From NCBI RefSeq assembly GCF_003425665.1, contig NZ_QQRQ01000001.1:124001-188000 (forward strand): a DNA stretch of 64,000 nucleotides, in the 5' to 3' direction. The position numbers were made by a program, and so were the translations under genes. The notes below the pieces were generated by a model. It had not been told where the DNA came from. It did no database searches and saw only the letters and a list, made by a program, of their open reading frames with translations. The stretch comes from Evtepia gabavorous. Lineage in GTDB: Bacteria; Bacillota; Clostridia; Oscillospirales; Oscillospiraceae. Each line of letters opens with the position of its first letter. Within the stretch, counting starts at the first letter, position 1. This document shows, piece by piece, positions 17,317-26,001 of this stretch.

Positions 17317-17886
17317 ATGACAATTCATCCCATTCGTTTTACGGGCAGGCCGACGGGTGAGACAGACCGGCTGCCGCAGGAGATTGCATGCTATGATTTA
17401 TTGGATCAGCTGGGGATCTCTTATGACCGTGTGGATCATACAGCGGCCCACACCATTGCGGACTGTGCTGTGATCGAGAAGGTTTTGGGTGCTCCGATTT
17501 GTAAGAATCTGGTGCTCTGCAACCGCCAGAAGACCTCTTTTTATCTCCTTTTGATGGAAGGGGAAAAGCCTTTCCGTACTAAGGAGCTGTCGAAGCAAAT
17601 TGGCTCAGCCCGGCTTTCTTTTGCCTCTCCAGAGGATATGGAAGCGTATCTGCATGTAACCCCTGGTTCTGCCACCATTTTGGCACTTATGTTTGACCGG
17701 GGTCATCGGGTGCAGCTTATTTTGGATCGTCCTGTTGCAGAGTGGGTGCGAATTGGATGCCATCCCTGTATCAATACCTCTACGCTGAACCTCTCTATGG
17801 CGGAGATTCGAAATAAGTTTCTGCCCTATTTGGGTGTGGAGCCAATTTTGGTGGAGCTCCCGGAGGAGCGGGAGGAGGTCCACTGA
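17317..17886 (+). CDS. YbaK/ProXp-type aminoacyl-tRNA editing protein (PrdX-like)
   Basis: A 189-residue stand-alone editing-domain protein. YDLLDQLGISYDRVDH is the usual start of the PrdX/YbaK fold, followed by KNLVLCNRQKTSFYLLLM with the conserved lysine, and HPCINTSTLNLS as the C-terminal GCHP-type motif. Such proteins hydrolyse mischarged tRNAs, for example Ala-tRNAPro. The exact substrate is not readable from the sequence. ATG 17317 follows AGAGGTGG; a GTG at 17308 in frame overlaps that ribosome site. It is placed between two terminators, so it is probably one transcript with no promoter that I could define. Confidence 0.85.
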   Translation: MTIHPIRFTGRPTGETDRLPQEIACYDLLDQLGISYDRVDHTAAHTIADCAVIEKVLGAPICKNLVLCNRQKTSFYLLLMEGEKPFRTKELSKQIGSARLSFASPEDMEAYLHVTPGSATILALMFDRGHRVQLILDRPVAEWVRIGCHPCINTSTLNLSMAEIRNKFLPYLGVEPILVELPEEREEVH

Positions 17887-17896
17887 GTAGGCGGAC

Positions 17897-17940
17897 GGAC
17901 CCATACTGCCGGCATGTTCCGGCGGCGTGGGTCTTTTTGT
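17897..17940 (+). terminator. Rho-independent terminator after the YbaK-like gene
   Basis: Imperfect GGACCCA...CCGGC / CCGG...TGGGTC stem-loop followed by TTTTT. Confidence 0.8.
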
Positions 17941-17977
17941 CTGTACAGTGTAAACTATCGGCGGAGAGGAGACGACC

Positions 17978-19588
17978 ATGGTACGAGTTTCAAATATAAT
18001 CTTGCCTCCAGAAGGAGATTTCTTACTATTGAAGAAGAAGGCCGCCCGAATTTTAGGGGTTCCTATGGGTAAGATTCATCGCTGTGTTCCTGTGCGCCAG
18101 TCCATTGACGCCAGAAAGAAGTCGGATGTTCATTATGTGATGACGGTGGATGTGGCCCTTTCTGGGGAGGCCGATGTGGTGGCGCGGGTAAAGAGCAGTC
18201 AGGTACGCCTTGCCGAGGAGGGACCCGCCTACACTTTTCCCGTTGTCACCCGAACCTCCCAGAAGCCTCCTGTGGTGGTGGGCAGCGGTCCGGCAGGGCT
18301 GCTGGCCGCACTCTGCTTGGCGCGGGCAGGCCTACGGCCGATTGTCTTAGAGCGCGGACAAGCGTTGGAACAGCGTGTGAAGGATGTGGAGGCATTTTGG
18401 AGGGGCGGGGATTTGAATCCCGCCTCCAATGTTCAGTTTGGAGAGGGGGGCGCAGGGACTTTTTCCGATGGAAAATTGACCACGGGGACCCACGATCCCC
18501 GCCGGTCCTATGTCATGCGCACCTTCGTAGAGGCAGGGGCACCGGAGGATATTCTCTGGCAGCATAAGCCTCATGTGGGGACCGATCTGCTTCGGAATGT
18601 TGTCAGGCATCTTCGGGAAGAGATTCAGAATCTGGGCGGAGAAGTGCGCTTTGGGCACTGCTTTAGCGGCCTCACTGTGATCGGGGGCCATTTAGAGGGA
18701 ATCACTGTGGCAGAAGAACAGGGAAAGTATGATCTGCCCTGCGATGCACTGGTTTTGGCACCAGGTCACTCTGCCCGGGATACCTTTCAAATGTTGCGGG
18801 AGGCTGGCGCCGCCATGGAGCAGAAGCCCTTTGCCATTGGCGTGCGGATCGAGCATCCGCAGGCCCGCATCAGTCAGGCGCAGTTTGGGGAGAGCTGGGA
18901 AAAGCTGCCCCCTGCGGATTACAAATTGGTCTGCCATCTGCCCAACGGCCGGTCTGCCTATACCTTTTGCGTCTGCCCCGGGGGCCAGATTGTGGCGGCT
19001 GCTTCGGAACCGGGGGGAATCGTGACCAACGGCATGAGCAACCGGGCTCGGGATGGTGAATTTATCAACGGAGGCTTCCTGGTTGGGGTTGGCCCCAGTG
19101 ATTTTGGAAGCGCGGACCCTTTGGCTGGCGTTGCGTTTCAGGAGATTTGGGAGAGAAAGGCTTATCAGTTTGGGCGGCCCGGCTATGAAGCACCGGCGCA
19201 GCGTGTGGGGGATTTCCTGCGCGGATTGCCCACCCCCAAGGGCCTGGCCCATCGGAGCACCTATCGTCCGGATGTTTTCTTTGGGGATCTGCGGGAGACC
19301 CTGCCCGATTATGTTGCCCATACCCTGGCGCTGGCGCTTCCCACACTGGATCGGAAACTCCATGGCTTTGCCGCGCCAGATGCTTTGGTGGTGGGGGTGG
19401 AGACCCGCTCCTCCTCCCCGGTCCGTATTCTGCGTGACAAGACCCTGCAGTCCAATCTTCGCGGGCTGTACCCCTGTGGAGAGGGGGCGGGGTACGCTGG
19501 TGGCATTGTATCTGCTGCTGTGGATGGAGTCCGGGTGGCGGAGGCAGTGGCCCATCCTCTGCTTTGCGGGGAAATGCCTGAAAAATAG
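17978..19588 (+). CDS. FAD-dependent oxidoreductase (COG2509 family)
   Basis: A 536-residue protein of the uncharacterised FAD-dependent dehydrogenase family. The first 85 residues form a small alpha-beta domain (VRVSNIILPPEGD...RCVPVRQSIDARKK). VVVGSGPAGLLAALCLARAG is the FAD Rossmann loop (about residues 94-115), GGAGTFSDGKLTTG is a family signature, and the C-terminal GEGAGYAGGIVSAAVDGVRVAE closes the FAD site. The family substrate is unknown; homologues sit in many clostridial housekeeping regions. GGAGAGGAGACGACC precedes the ATG. It is followed by the glnS promoter with no clear terminator. Confidence 0.88.
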   Translation: MVRVSNIILPPEGDFLLLKKKAARILGVPMGKIHRCVPVRQSIDARKKSDVHYVMTVDVALSGEADVVARVKSSQVRLAEEGPAYTFPVVTRTSQKPPVVVGSGPAGLLAALCLARAGLRPIVLERGQALEQRVKDVEAFWRGGDLNPASNVQFGEGGAGTFSDGKLTTGTHDPRRSYVMRTFVEAGAPEDILWQHKPHVGTDLLRNVVRHLREEIQNLGGEVRFGHCFSGLTVIGGHLEGITVAEEQGKYDLPCDALVLAPGHSARDTFQMLREAGAAMEQKPFAIGVRIEHPQARISQAQFGESWEKLPPADYKLVCHLPNGRSAYTFCVCPGGQIVAAASEPGGIVTNGMSNRARDGEFINGGFLVGVGPSDFGSADPLAGVAFQEIWERKAYQFGRPGYEAPAQRVGDFLRGLPTPKGLAHRSTYRPDVFFGDLRETLPDYVAHTLALALPTLDRKLHGFAAPDALVVGVETRSSSPVRILRDKTLQSNLRGLYPCGEGAGYAGGIVSAAVDGVRVAEAVAHPLLCGEMPEK

Positions 19589-19619
19589 AGGGAATTCCGC
19601 TTCTTTTTCAAAGAGACGG

Positions 19620-19649
19620 TTGCAATCTTATCCTAAAACAGTGTATAAT
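19620..19649 (+). promoter_or_regulatory. Sigma-A type promoter for glnS
   Basis: TTGCAA (19620-19625), an 18-base spacer and TATAAT (19644-19649). The leader of about 165 bases contains a CCCGCAG/CTGCGGG hairpin (around 19708-19730). I looked for the T-box AGGGTGGNACCGCG signature and did not find it. Confidence 0.65.
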
Positions 19650-19822
19650 AAAACATTATTGACAGAGACTGCATGACCGGCAGCGGACAGAGGTTCCCGC
19701 AGGGATATACACTGCGGGGCTGTTTTGTGCACACCCAAGGGAAAGCGGGGGACGCGGGGGACGACCGGCGTCTTGCGGTTGCGGTCAACGGGTTTGGAAG
19801 ATTCTTGTAAGGAGTGAATACC

Positions 19823-21517
19823 ATGGCGGAAGAGACCATGAGCACCAATTTTATTCATAGCATCATTGAAGAGGAGCTGGAGCCCGGCGGGCGCTGTGCG
19901 GGGAAACAGGTGCACACCCGGTTCCCGCCAGAGCCCAACGGCTACCTCCATATCGGACATTGCAAGGCGCTGACCATTGATTTCGGTACGGCGGAAAAGT
20001 ACCACGGCATCTGCAATCTGCGTATGGATGACACCAACCCGGCCAAGGAGGACACAGAGTATGTGGATGCCATCCAAGAGGATATCCACTGGCTGGGCTT
20101 TGACTGGGGAGACCGTTTCTATTATGGTTCTGATTATTTTGAGCAGACCTACGAATTGGCGGAGGACTTGATCCAGAGGGGACTGGCCTATGTTTGTGAA
20201 CTTACGCCGGAGCAGTTCCGGGCTTATCGAGGGGATACCACTACCCCGGCACAGAGCCCTTGGCGGGACCGTCCGGTGGAAGAGAGCCTGGAACTGTTTC
20301 GACGGATGAAGGCGGGCGAGTTCCCGGAGGGAAAGTATACACTCCGGGCGAAGATTGACTTGGCCTCGGGCAATTTTAATATGCGGGACCCGGTGCTCTA
20401 CCGAATCCGCTATATTGAGCACCATCGGCAGGGGACAAAATGGTGTATTTTCCCCATGTATGACTTTGCCCACCCCATTCAAGATGCCTTGGAGGGGATT
20501 ACGCACTCTCTGTGTTCGTTGGAGTATGAAAATCACCGTCCCCTTTACGACTGGGTAGTGGAGCACTGTGATCTCCCCAGCAAGCCCCGGCAGATTGAAT
20601 TCGCCCGTTTGGGGATCAATTATACGGTCATGTCCAAACGGAAGCTGCGGGCTTTGGTAGAAGAGGGACGGGTCTCGGGATGGGACGATCCCCGCATGCC
20701 CACCCTCTGTGGCCTGCGCCGCCGCGGATACACCCCCAGATCCATTCGGAATTTTTGTGAGCGCATTGGGGTGTCTAAGGTGGACTCCACCGTGGACTGG
20801 GCGTTTCTGGAGTCCTGCCTGCGGGAGGACCTGAACGAGACCGCCCAGCGGGTGATGGCGGTTCTTCGCCCGGTAAAGCTCACCATTACCAATTACCCGG
20901 AGGGGCAGCGGGAGACTGTCACCGTGGAGAACAACCCCGTAGACCCGGAGGCGGGCGTGCGGGAAGTGCCTTTTTCCCGCACACTCTACATTGAGGCGGA
21001 CGACTTTTTGGAGGAACCAATTCCCAAATACAAACGTCTTACTCCTGGTGGACAGGAGTGCCGCCTGAAAGGCGCCTATCTAATCCGCTGCACAGGCTGC
21101 ATGAAGAATGCGGCAGGGGAAGTGATTGAGGTTCTCTGCGAGTATGATCCCGCCTCAAAGGGCGGCAATCCCGCCGATGGGCGGAAGGTCAAGGGAGCGA
21201 CCATCCACTGGGTGGAAGCGGAGACCGCTGCGGATGCGGAGGTACGTCTGTACGACGCACTGTTTACCGACCCCGCTCCCGACGGCCCAGAAAAAAATTT
21301 CCTGGATTTCTTAAACCCGGAGAGCCTTCAGATCTTGACCCATTGCAAAGTGGAACAGGGGCTGGCCCAAGCCCCCATGCCGGAGGCTGGGAAGACAGCG
21401 AAGGCCTATCAGTTTATGCGTCAGGGGTATTTTTGTCTGGACAGTCAGGATGCCTCTCCAACGCACTTGGTGTTCAACCGGAGCGTTTCTCTGAAGGATA
21501 GTTTTAAGAAAAAGTAA
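19823..21517 (+). CDS. glnS: Glutaminyl-tRNA synthetase
   Basis: A 564-residue class I synthetase of GlnRS type. RFPPEPNGYLHIGH places the HIGH motif at residues 43-46, RMDDTNPAKED and EDIHWLGFDWGD follow, and VMSKRKL at 269 is the KMSKS loop. The HSLCSLEYENHRPLYDW block and the C-terminal beta-barrels mark GlnRS rather than GluRS. It charges tRNAGln directly. Many Firmicutes lack GlnRS and use Glu-tRNAGln with GatCAB, so its presence is notable. ATG 19823 follows AAGGAG by 8 bases; a GTG at 19814 overlaps the ribosome site. Confidence 0.96.
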   Translation: MAEETMSTNFIHSIIEEELEPGGRCAGKQVHTRFPPEPNGYLHIGHCKALTIDFGTAEKYHGICNLRMDDTNPAKEDTEYVDAIQEDIHWLGFDWGDRFYYGSDYFEQTYELAEDLIQRGLAYVCELTPEQFRAYRGDTTTPAQSPWRDRPVEESLELFRRMKAGEFPEGKYTLRAKIDLASGNFNMRDPVLYRIRYIEHHRQGTKWCIFPMYDFAHPIQDALEGITHSLCSLEYENHRPLYDWVVEHCDLPSKPRQIEFARLGINYTVMSKRKLRALVEEGRVSGWDDPRMPTLCGLRRRGYTPRSIRNFCERIGVSKVDSTVDWAFLESCLREDLNETAQRVMAVLRPVKLTITNYPEGQRETVTVENNPVDPEAGVREVPFSRTLYIEADDFLEEPIPKYKRLTPGGQECRLKGAYLIRCTGCMKNAAGEVIEVLCEYDPASKGGNPADGRKVKGATIHWVEAETAADAEVRLYDALFTDPAPDGPEKNFLDFLNPESLQILTHCKVEQGLAQAPMPEAGKTAKAYQFMRQGYFCLDSQDASPTHLVFNRSVSLKDSFKKK

Positions 21518-21580
21518 AATCGGACCCTGGAAAGCTGGAAATTTTGGGGAAAGCAGGGAGGAGAAAACCCCTTCTCTACC

Positions 21581-21609
21581 TTGCGAAACCCCACGTTTTC
21601 TGGTACAAT
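21581..21609 (+). promoter_or_regulatory. Sigma-A type promoter for the membrane protein gene
   Basis: TTGCGA (21581-21586), a 17-base spacer and TACAAT (21604-21609). Its position rules out a start at 21544 for the next gene. Confidence 0.6.
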
Positions 21610-21678
21610 AGCAAGGATCATGTAAGGATGTCCCTGTCAGGGGAGGTCCGTTCCTGGAATTGGGAGTGTTTTCACCGT

Positions 21679-22488
21679 ATGAAGAAAAACGAGATAAAAA
21701 CCGGAAGAAACAAGCCGCCGGAAGTGCGTACCCGAGAACAGATTGAGGATCGTGCGTTTAACCGGATGCTCCTCTGGCTGGCCACTGCCGCAGTGGTTGA
21801 GGTGGTGATGGTACTCATCAATCGCTTCTATGTTCACACCCGTGTCAGTGAATTGGGAATTAAGATGCCGCTGTACAAGGTGTTGACGGTCTTTCCCATT
21901 GCGGGTGCTGTGCTTTTTGTGCTGTTCCTGGTCTGGGCTGTGAAGGTTCGGAACGGAGACAGCGGAAAAGACGGAACCCTCCAGGCGGCTGTGGCCTGCG
22001 GATTTCTGTGTATGGGCATAGGCGGCCTTTTGATGCGGAATTTGGAGACCACGGCGGCCCCCATGGTACTGGCGGTGGTGCCTGGCCTGGGTGTGCTGAT
22101 GATGGTGTTCTATCTATATCAAAAGGAATTTTTTGGCTGTGCCGTGATAGGCGGCATGGGGCTGCTGGGCTTTTGGGTGTATCGGACATTTCTCAGCGGC
22201 GCGGTGTACTACGGCTATTTGGCCCTCACCCTGGTAATCGCGGCAGTGGGGGTGGCATTGGCCCTCAAGCTGAAACAGAAGGATGGTGTATGGACGATTC
22301 GGGGCAAGGAGATTGTGGTTCTCCAGCCTGGCGCGGCCTATCTGCCGTATTATTTGACGGCGGCGGTGACAGCCATTCTCCTTTTGGCGCCGCTGGCGCT
22401 GGGGGCTGCTGTGGCTTACTACGCGATGTGGATTATGGCTGCGTGGCTGTTTATCCTGGCGGTTTATTTCACCTCAAAATTGATGTAA
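21679..22488 (+). CDS. Hypothetical multi-pass membrane protein
   Basis: I do not recognise this 269-residue protein. A basic, hydrophilic N-terminus (1-30) is followed by about seven to eight hydrophobic segments, beginning with RMLLWLATAAVVEVVMVLIN and ending with MWIMAAWLFILAVYF. No enzymatic motif is visible. A short charged stretch, KLKQKDGVWTIRGKEIVVLQPG, lies between membrane segments. The start at 21679 is tentative: GGGAG lies 11 bases upstream, and the promoter position makes earlier starts unlikely. It is monocistronic, between glnS and thiN. Confidence 0.65.
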   Translation: MKKNEIKTGRNKPPEVRTREQIEDRAFNRMLLWLATAAVVEVVMVLINRFYVHTRVSELGIKMPLYKVLTVFPIAGAVLFVLFLVWAVKVRNGDSGKDGTLQAAVACGFLCMGIGGLLMRNLETTAAPMVLAVVPGLGVLMMVFYLYQKEFFGCAVIGGMGLLGFWVYRTFLSGAVYYGYLALTLVIAAVGVALALKLKQKDGVWTIRGKEIVVLQPGAAYLPYYLTAAVTAILLLAPLALGAAVAYYAMWIMAAWLFILAVYFTSKLM

Positions 22489-22497
22489 AAACAAAGA

Positions 22498-22534
22498 CAG
22501 GCCCCATCGAATAAGATTCGATGGGGCCTGTTTT
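22498..22534. terminator. Rho-independent terminator between the membrane protein gene and thiN
   Basis: GCCCCATCGAA and TTCGATGGGGC around a TAAGA loop, with CTGTTTT on the plus strand; it sits between convergent genes. Confidence 0.85.
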
Positions 22535-22540
22535 ATTTAA

Positions 22541-23161
22541 TTATGGGATTTCCCAACCGATGAGAAGACAGCCCGTTTCCACCTGAATGGTCACGGGATT
22601 TCCTTGGAAATGGTTGCTCACACCGATGGGAAAGAAAGGAGAGACGGGGACACGGTCCAAAGGGTATTGGGCGCCGTGAATCGAAACCCCCTGAGCCTCC
22701 TGCCCCAAGCAGAACAGGGAGAAAATCCCTTCTTTCCGGGCGGGGAGGGTGAGGGAACCATTGCGGAGGGCAGTGAAGAGATAGCTTTTTCCGTAGAGAT
22801 AGCCCGTTGCCCCCGCCTGGGCCAAAAACCCCAAGGCCTGAAGGTTGGCCAGGGTGTGATCCGGACGGCCGCCGGTACCGCCGTAAAGGTGGAATGTGCG
22901 GTATCCCTCTTTCAGGCCGTATTTAATGGCCAGCATTGTGTCGGTGTCGTCCTTTTCCACAGGGAAGGTGTGAATGGGAATCCCCTTGGGGAGGTCATTC
23001 AGAGAGTCGAAATCGCCCAGCAGCAAGTCGGGCTGCAGCCCGGCGGCTTGACAGTGGCGGTAACCTCCGTCAGCGGCGAAAACAACATCCCCTGGGGCTG
23101 GGGAGACTGGCAGACCAAAGAAAGGGCCGGCACCAAAGATAAAGCAGGCGGGAGGAGACAT
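22541..23161 (-). CDS. thiN: Thiamine pyrophosphokinase
   Basis: A 206-residue enzyme that transfers pyrophosphate from ATP to thiamine, forming thiamine diphosphate. Family motifs are VVFAADGGYRHCQAAGLQPDLLLGDFDSL (about 25-53, with the catalytic aspartates), FPVEKDDTDTMLAIKYG, and LYGGTGGRPDHTLAN. The C-terminal beta domain (about 130-206) has the GVSNHFQGNPVTIQVETG block that binds thiamine. Length is normal. The ribosome site before the ATG at 23161 is weak (GGAAAAGAG). It is convergent with the membrane protein gene and divergent from the HAD gene. Confidence 0.92.
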   Translation of the reverse strand: MSPPACFIFGAGPFFGLPVSPAPGDVVFAADGGYRHCQAAGLQPDLLLGDFDSLNDLPKGIPIHTFPVEKDDTDTMLAIKYGLKEGYRTFHLYGGTGGRPDHTLANLQALGFLAQAGATGYLYGKSYLFTALRNGSLTLPARKEGIFSLFCLGQEAQGVSIHGAQYPLDRVPVSPFFPIGVSNHFQGNPVTIQVETGCLLIGWEIP

Positions 23162-23289
23162 AAAAATCAGCTCTTTTCCAAAGGATTTTTGGGGATGGTT
23201 CCATCATACCATGTTCTTCCAGCCTTGACCAGAGGGGAATTTTTTGTTAGACTGAACCGGCAGAATTTTAGCATGAGGAGGGCGGAGTG

Positions 23290-23937
23290 ATGATCCAAGG
23301 GGCAATTTTTGATGCGGATGGCACCCTGCTGGATTCCATGGGAATGTGGGATACGGTGGGGGAGCGTTACCTGGCCTCCCTGGGGGTGACAGCCCGTCCG
23401 GGTCTTCGGCAGATTCTTTTTCCCCTCAGCTTGTCCCAGTGCGCGGCTTACCTGCGGGAGAGCTATGGTCTGTCCCTGTCAGTGGATGCCATTGAGGTGG
23501 GCATCAATGGTTCCATCCGCTCATTTTATTGTGAGCAGGTGGTGTGCAAGACCGGCGCAAAGGAGTTTTTGCAGGCCCTCCGGGAGAGGGGAATCCCCGC
23601 TGTTTTGGCCACTGCCACAGACCGGGCGGTGATGATGGAGGGGCTCCGGCGGACAGGCCTGCTGCCGTTGTTGGACGCAGTGTACACCTGTGGTGAGTTG
23701 GGAGTGGATAAACGGACCCCCGCCCTGTTTCACCATGCCCGGGCACAAATGGGGACTGCCATAGAAGCCACTTGGGTGTTTGAGGACGCTGTCCATGCGG
23801 CCCAGACCGCCTATCAGGCGGGCTATCGGGTGGCCGGTGTGGCCGATCCATACAGCGACCAGGAGGCATTGAAGGCCACCTGTCATTGGTATCTTACTGA
23901 CTGGACAGATTTTGCTGGGTTCTATCAGCAGGCATAA
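23290..23937 (+). CDS. HAD superfamily phosphatase
   Basis: A 215-residue haloacid dehalogenase-fold hydrolase of the phosphoglycolate/beta-phosphoglucomutase-like subfamily. IFDADGTLLDSM (about 7-18) gives the nucleophile and acid aspartates, ATATDR near residue 100 is motif II (Thr), GVDKRTP supplies the motif III lysine, and FEDAVHAAQTA holds the motif IV acidic pair. A helical cap (about 20-80) lies between motifs I and II. The substrate is unknown. ATG 23290 follows GAGGAGGGCGG; an overlapping GTG at 23287 is possible. Confidence 0.88.
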   Translation: MIQGAIFDADGTLLDSMGMWDTVGERYLASLGVTARPGLRQILFPLSLSQCAAYLRESYGLSLSVDAIEVGINGSIRSFYCEQVVCKTGAKEFLQALRERGIPAVLATATDRAVMMEGLRRTGLLPLLDAVYTCGELGVDKRTPALFHHARAQMGTAIEATWVFEDAVHAAQTAYQAGYRVAGVADPYSDQEALKATCHWYLTDWTDFAGFYQQA

Positions 23938-23941
23938 AACG

Positions 23942-23984
23942 ACCGCACGTCTGAGAGGGGTTCTCAGACGTGCGGTTATTTTTA
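23942..23984. terminator. Bidirectional terminator between HAD and GH25 genes
   Basis: ACCGCACGTCTGAGA and TCTCAGACGTGCGGT around a short loop, with a T run on the plus strand and TTTT on the minus strand; it serves both convergent genes. Confidence 0.85.
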
Positions 23985-24000
23985 GAAGGGAGACCACAGA

Positions 24001-25401
24001 TTAAGTTTTGGGGATCATTTGGATATTCAGGTCAACATTACCTTCAATGCCGGGGACCTTACCAGTGCTGGAATACTGCCACATATCAAAGTGGTAGTAG
24101 AAGGTTGGCGTTTTATTGTACTGCGCCAGCCAAAGTGGAAAGTCAACCAGCTTGGACAGATCATAGTGGAGATAGAAATAGGTCAAATTGGAGTATACCA
24201 TACTGTCATACCCATTTGCCTCCACTGCCTGACAGAAGGCAACGGCGCACTTGGTCAGCATCTCGTCGGAGAGTCCTTCCGTGCGAGGATGCAGGCTACT
24301 GTCATAGGGTTCCCAGTCAAACACAATGGGATAGGTGATGGAGTAGTCCTGAAGCAGGTCCATACAGAATTGGGCTTCCTCCACGGCCTCTGCCTCATTG
24401 ATGGCCTGGGAGAAGAAGTAGACGCCGACTTCAATTCCATTTTCCAAAGCGCCTTGGATGTTCTGATAGAAGTAGCTGTCTCTTACAATGGCGCCGGTGC
24501 CGTATCCCCGGTAACCCAGACGCAGCATAGCAAATTCAACCCCGGCGTCTTTGACTGCCGCCCAATCAATGCTGCCCTGGTAACGGGAGACATCAATGCC
24601 GATCTTGCTGGTGTATTTGTCGCTGTCGTACGTCAGGAAACCATTTTCGTTGACCTGGAACAGAGAGGAATCATAGGTCCGTTTGGGCATCTCCTCCACC
24701 ACATAGACTTTTTTCCCGCCAAAGTAAAAGTAGTCACCGGTGGGTTCCTCAGGCTCTTCCGGTTCTTCCGGGAGGTCAGGGGGATTGTCTGGTTCTTCCG
24801 GCTCTTCGGGGGTTTGATTTTTGAGTTCATAAACACGCCAAATTACCGTGGTAATCTCTGCCCGGGTGATGTGGTCCTGGGGCTGGAAGAGAAGCTCCCC
24901 ATTGACCTGATTCCCCTGGAAGATGCCGTGGTCGTAGAGAATCAGGGCGGAAAGATCCTCGGTGTCCGCAAATGGAGAGGGATCATGGGAGGTGCGGGAG
25001 AGATCCAGGACATTGACGATGATCTCTGCGATTTGAAGACGGTTGATGGGGTCATTCAGCCCCAAGCTGAGGCCAGAGGGGAGAAACCCGTTCTCCTGGG
25101 CCAGCTGATAAAATCCGCTGGCCCAATGGGAACCGGTGGGTATTTGATCGCCATAGCCGGCGGACATAAGGACCAGCTTCAGGGCTTCTCCCAGCGTCAC
25201 TTGCCCCTGGGGGGAGAAGGTGGTGGGGGTGGTGCCGTGGACAATGTCATTGTCGTAGAGGTCTTTGACATAAGTATAGTACCAGTCATCTGGTGCCACG
25301 TCGGTAAAGTTCATTTCACCCGCTGCGGAGACCGGCGCGGCCAGCGAAAAAACCAAGGCCACAAGCAGGAAGAGGGAAAAAATTCTCTGTTTCTGTTTCA
25401 T
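24001..25401 (-). CDS. SLH-domain GH25 lysozyme, secreted
   Basis: A 466-residue secreted cell-wall hydrolase. Residues 1-27 form a signal peptide ending in APVSAA. Two or three S-layer homology repeats follow (about 30-195; FTDVAPDDWYYTYVKDLYDND is the first), then a Pro/Glu-rich linker of EEPEEP units (about 198-222). The C-terminal 210 residues are a glycoside hydrolase family 25 domain: IGIDVSRYQGSIDWAAVKDAG, EVGVYFFSQA, FDWEPYD and DMWQYSSTGKVPGIEGNVDLN carry the catalytic Asp/Glu set. SLH domains should hold it on the wall polymer. It lies upstream of the convergent terminator and follows a small membrane gene in the same direction. Confidence 0.93.
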   Translation of the reverse strand: MKQKQRIFSLFLLVALVFSLAAPVSAAGEMNFTDVAPDDWYYTYVKDLYDNDIVHGTTPTTFSPQGQVTLGEALKLVLMSAGYGDQIPTGSHWASGFYQLAQENGFLPSGLSLGLNDPINRLQIAEIIVNVLDLSRTSHDPSPFADTEDLSALILYDHGIFQGNQVNGELLFQPQDHITRAEITTVIWRVYELKNQTPEEPEEPDNPPDLPEEPEEPEEPTGDYFYFGGKKVYVVEEMPKRTYDSSLFQVNENGFLTYDSDKYTSKIGIDVSRYQGSIDWAAVKDAGVEFAMLRLGYRGYGTGAIVRDSYFYQNIQGALENGIEVGVYFFSQAINEAEAVEEAQFCMDLLQDYSITYPIVFDWEPYDSSLHPRTEGLSDEMLTKCAVAFCQAVEANGYDSMVYSNLTYFYLHYDLSKLVDFPLWLAQYNKTPTFYYHFDMWQYSSTGKVPGIEGNVDLNIQMIPKT

Positions 25402-25427
25402 TGGAAAAATACCTCATCGTTTCTTTC

Positions 25428-25976
25428 TCAGGAAAAATGGTGTGGGAAAAGTTTGGGACGCAGACGGTAAACGTACAGGTCACCGATCCGTCCCAGCAGA
25501 ACGTCGTACAGCAAAAAAGTCACATTACCCAGCAGAAGCATTCCAGCCAGAACCAGGCCTGTCCAGGTCTGTGCCTCTGCCTGGAGGTCGGGCATGACAA
25601 ACACAAACAGCAGGAGCGCGAAAATGACTGCCAAGGCCAAGTTGAAGAGGAGCAGCTTCAGTATGATCCGCCAAGGCTTACGACGCAGGTGCTGGAGCTT
25701 GGGACGGAGCAGGGGATACCAGCCAAACAGCAGGACGAAGAACAACGCGGCCTCCTTGTTGGGGGAGAGAATCAGGCTTAGCAAAGCCACGGCCAGGTAG
25801 AGCAGAGCGCCGGTGCGAAAGCCAAATTCCCAGACAACCGGGAGCAGAAGGACCCCTGCCAGAGCCGGACAGATGTAAGTGGTTGTGGGAATCATGGTTC
25901 CCAAGAGCATCACGGCAATCATGAGGGCGGCCAAAACGCCGCAGAAAGCCACCCGGAAACTGAGTCGGTTACGCAT
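25428..25976 (-). CDS. Small membrane protein, possibly ECF transporter S-component-like
   Basis: A 182-residue, highly hydrophobic protein with five to six membrane segments. Its size, the FRVAFCGVLAALMIAVMLLG start and the early PTTTYICPALAGVLLLPVVWEFG block resemble substrate-binding S-components of energy-coupling-factor vitamin transporters, but I see no vitamin-specific motif, so this is an inference. GGAGGTGATTTCTT precedes the ATG. It lies 25 bases after the AI-2E family gene and 26 before the GH25 gene, so the three may be one transcript. Confidence 0.55.
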   Translation of the reverse strand: MRNRLSFRVAFCGVLAALMIAVMLLGTMIPTTTYICPALAGVLLLPVVWEFGFRTGALLYLAVALLSLILSPNKEAALFFVLLFGWYPLLRPKLQHLRRKPWRIILKLLLFNLALAVIFALLLFVFVMPDLQAEAQTWTGLVLAGMLLLGNVTFLLYDVLLGRIGDLYVYRLRPKLFPHHFS

Positions 25977-26001
25977 AAGAAATCACCTCCAAGGAAACAG
26001 A

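Noticed and set aside
19650-19822. Possible T-box or glutamine riboswitch before glnS
   Set aside because: No T-box sequence or known glutamine-sensor consensus is present; only one simple hairpin is clear.
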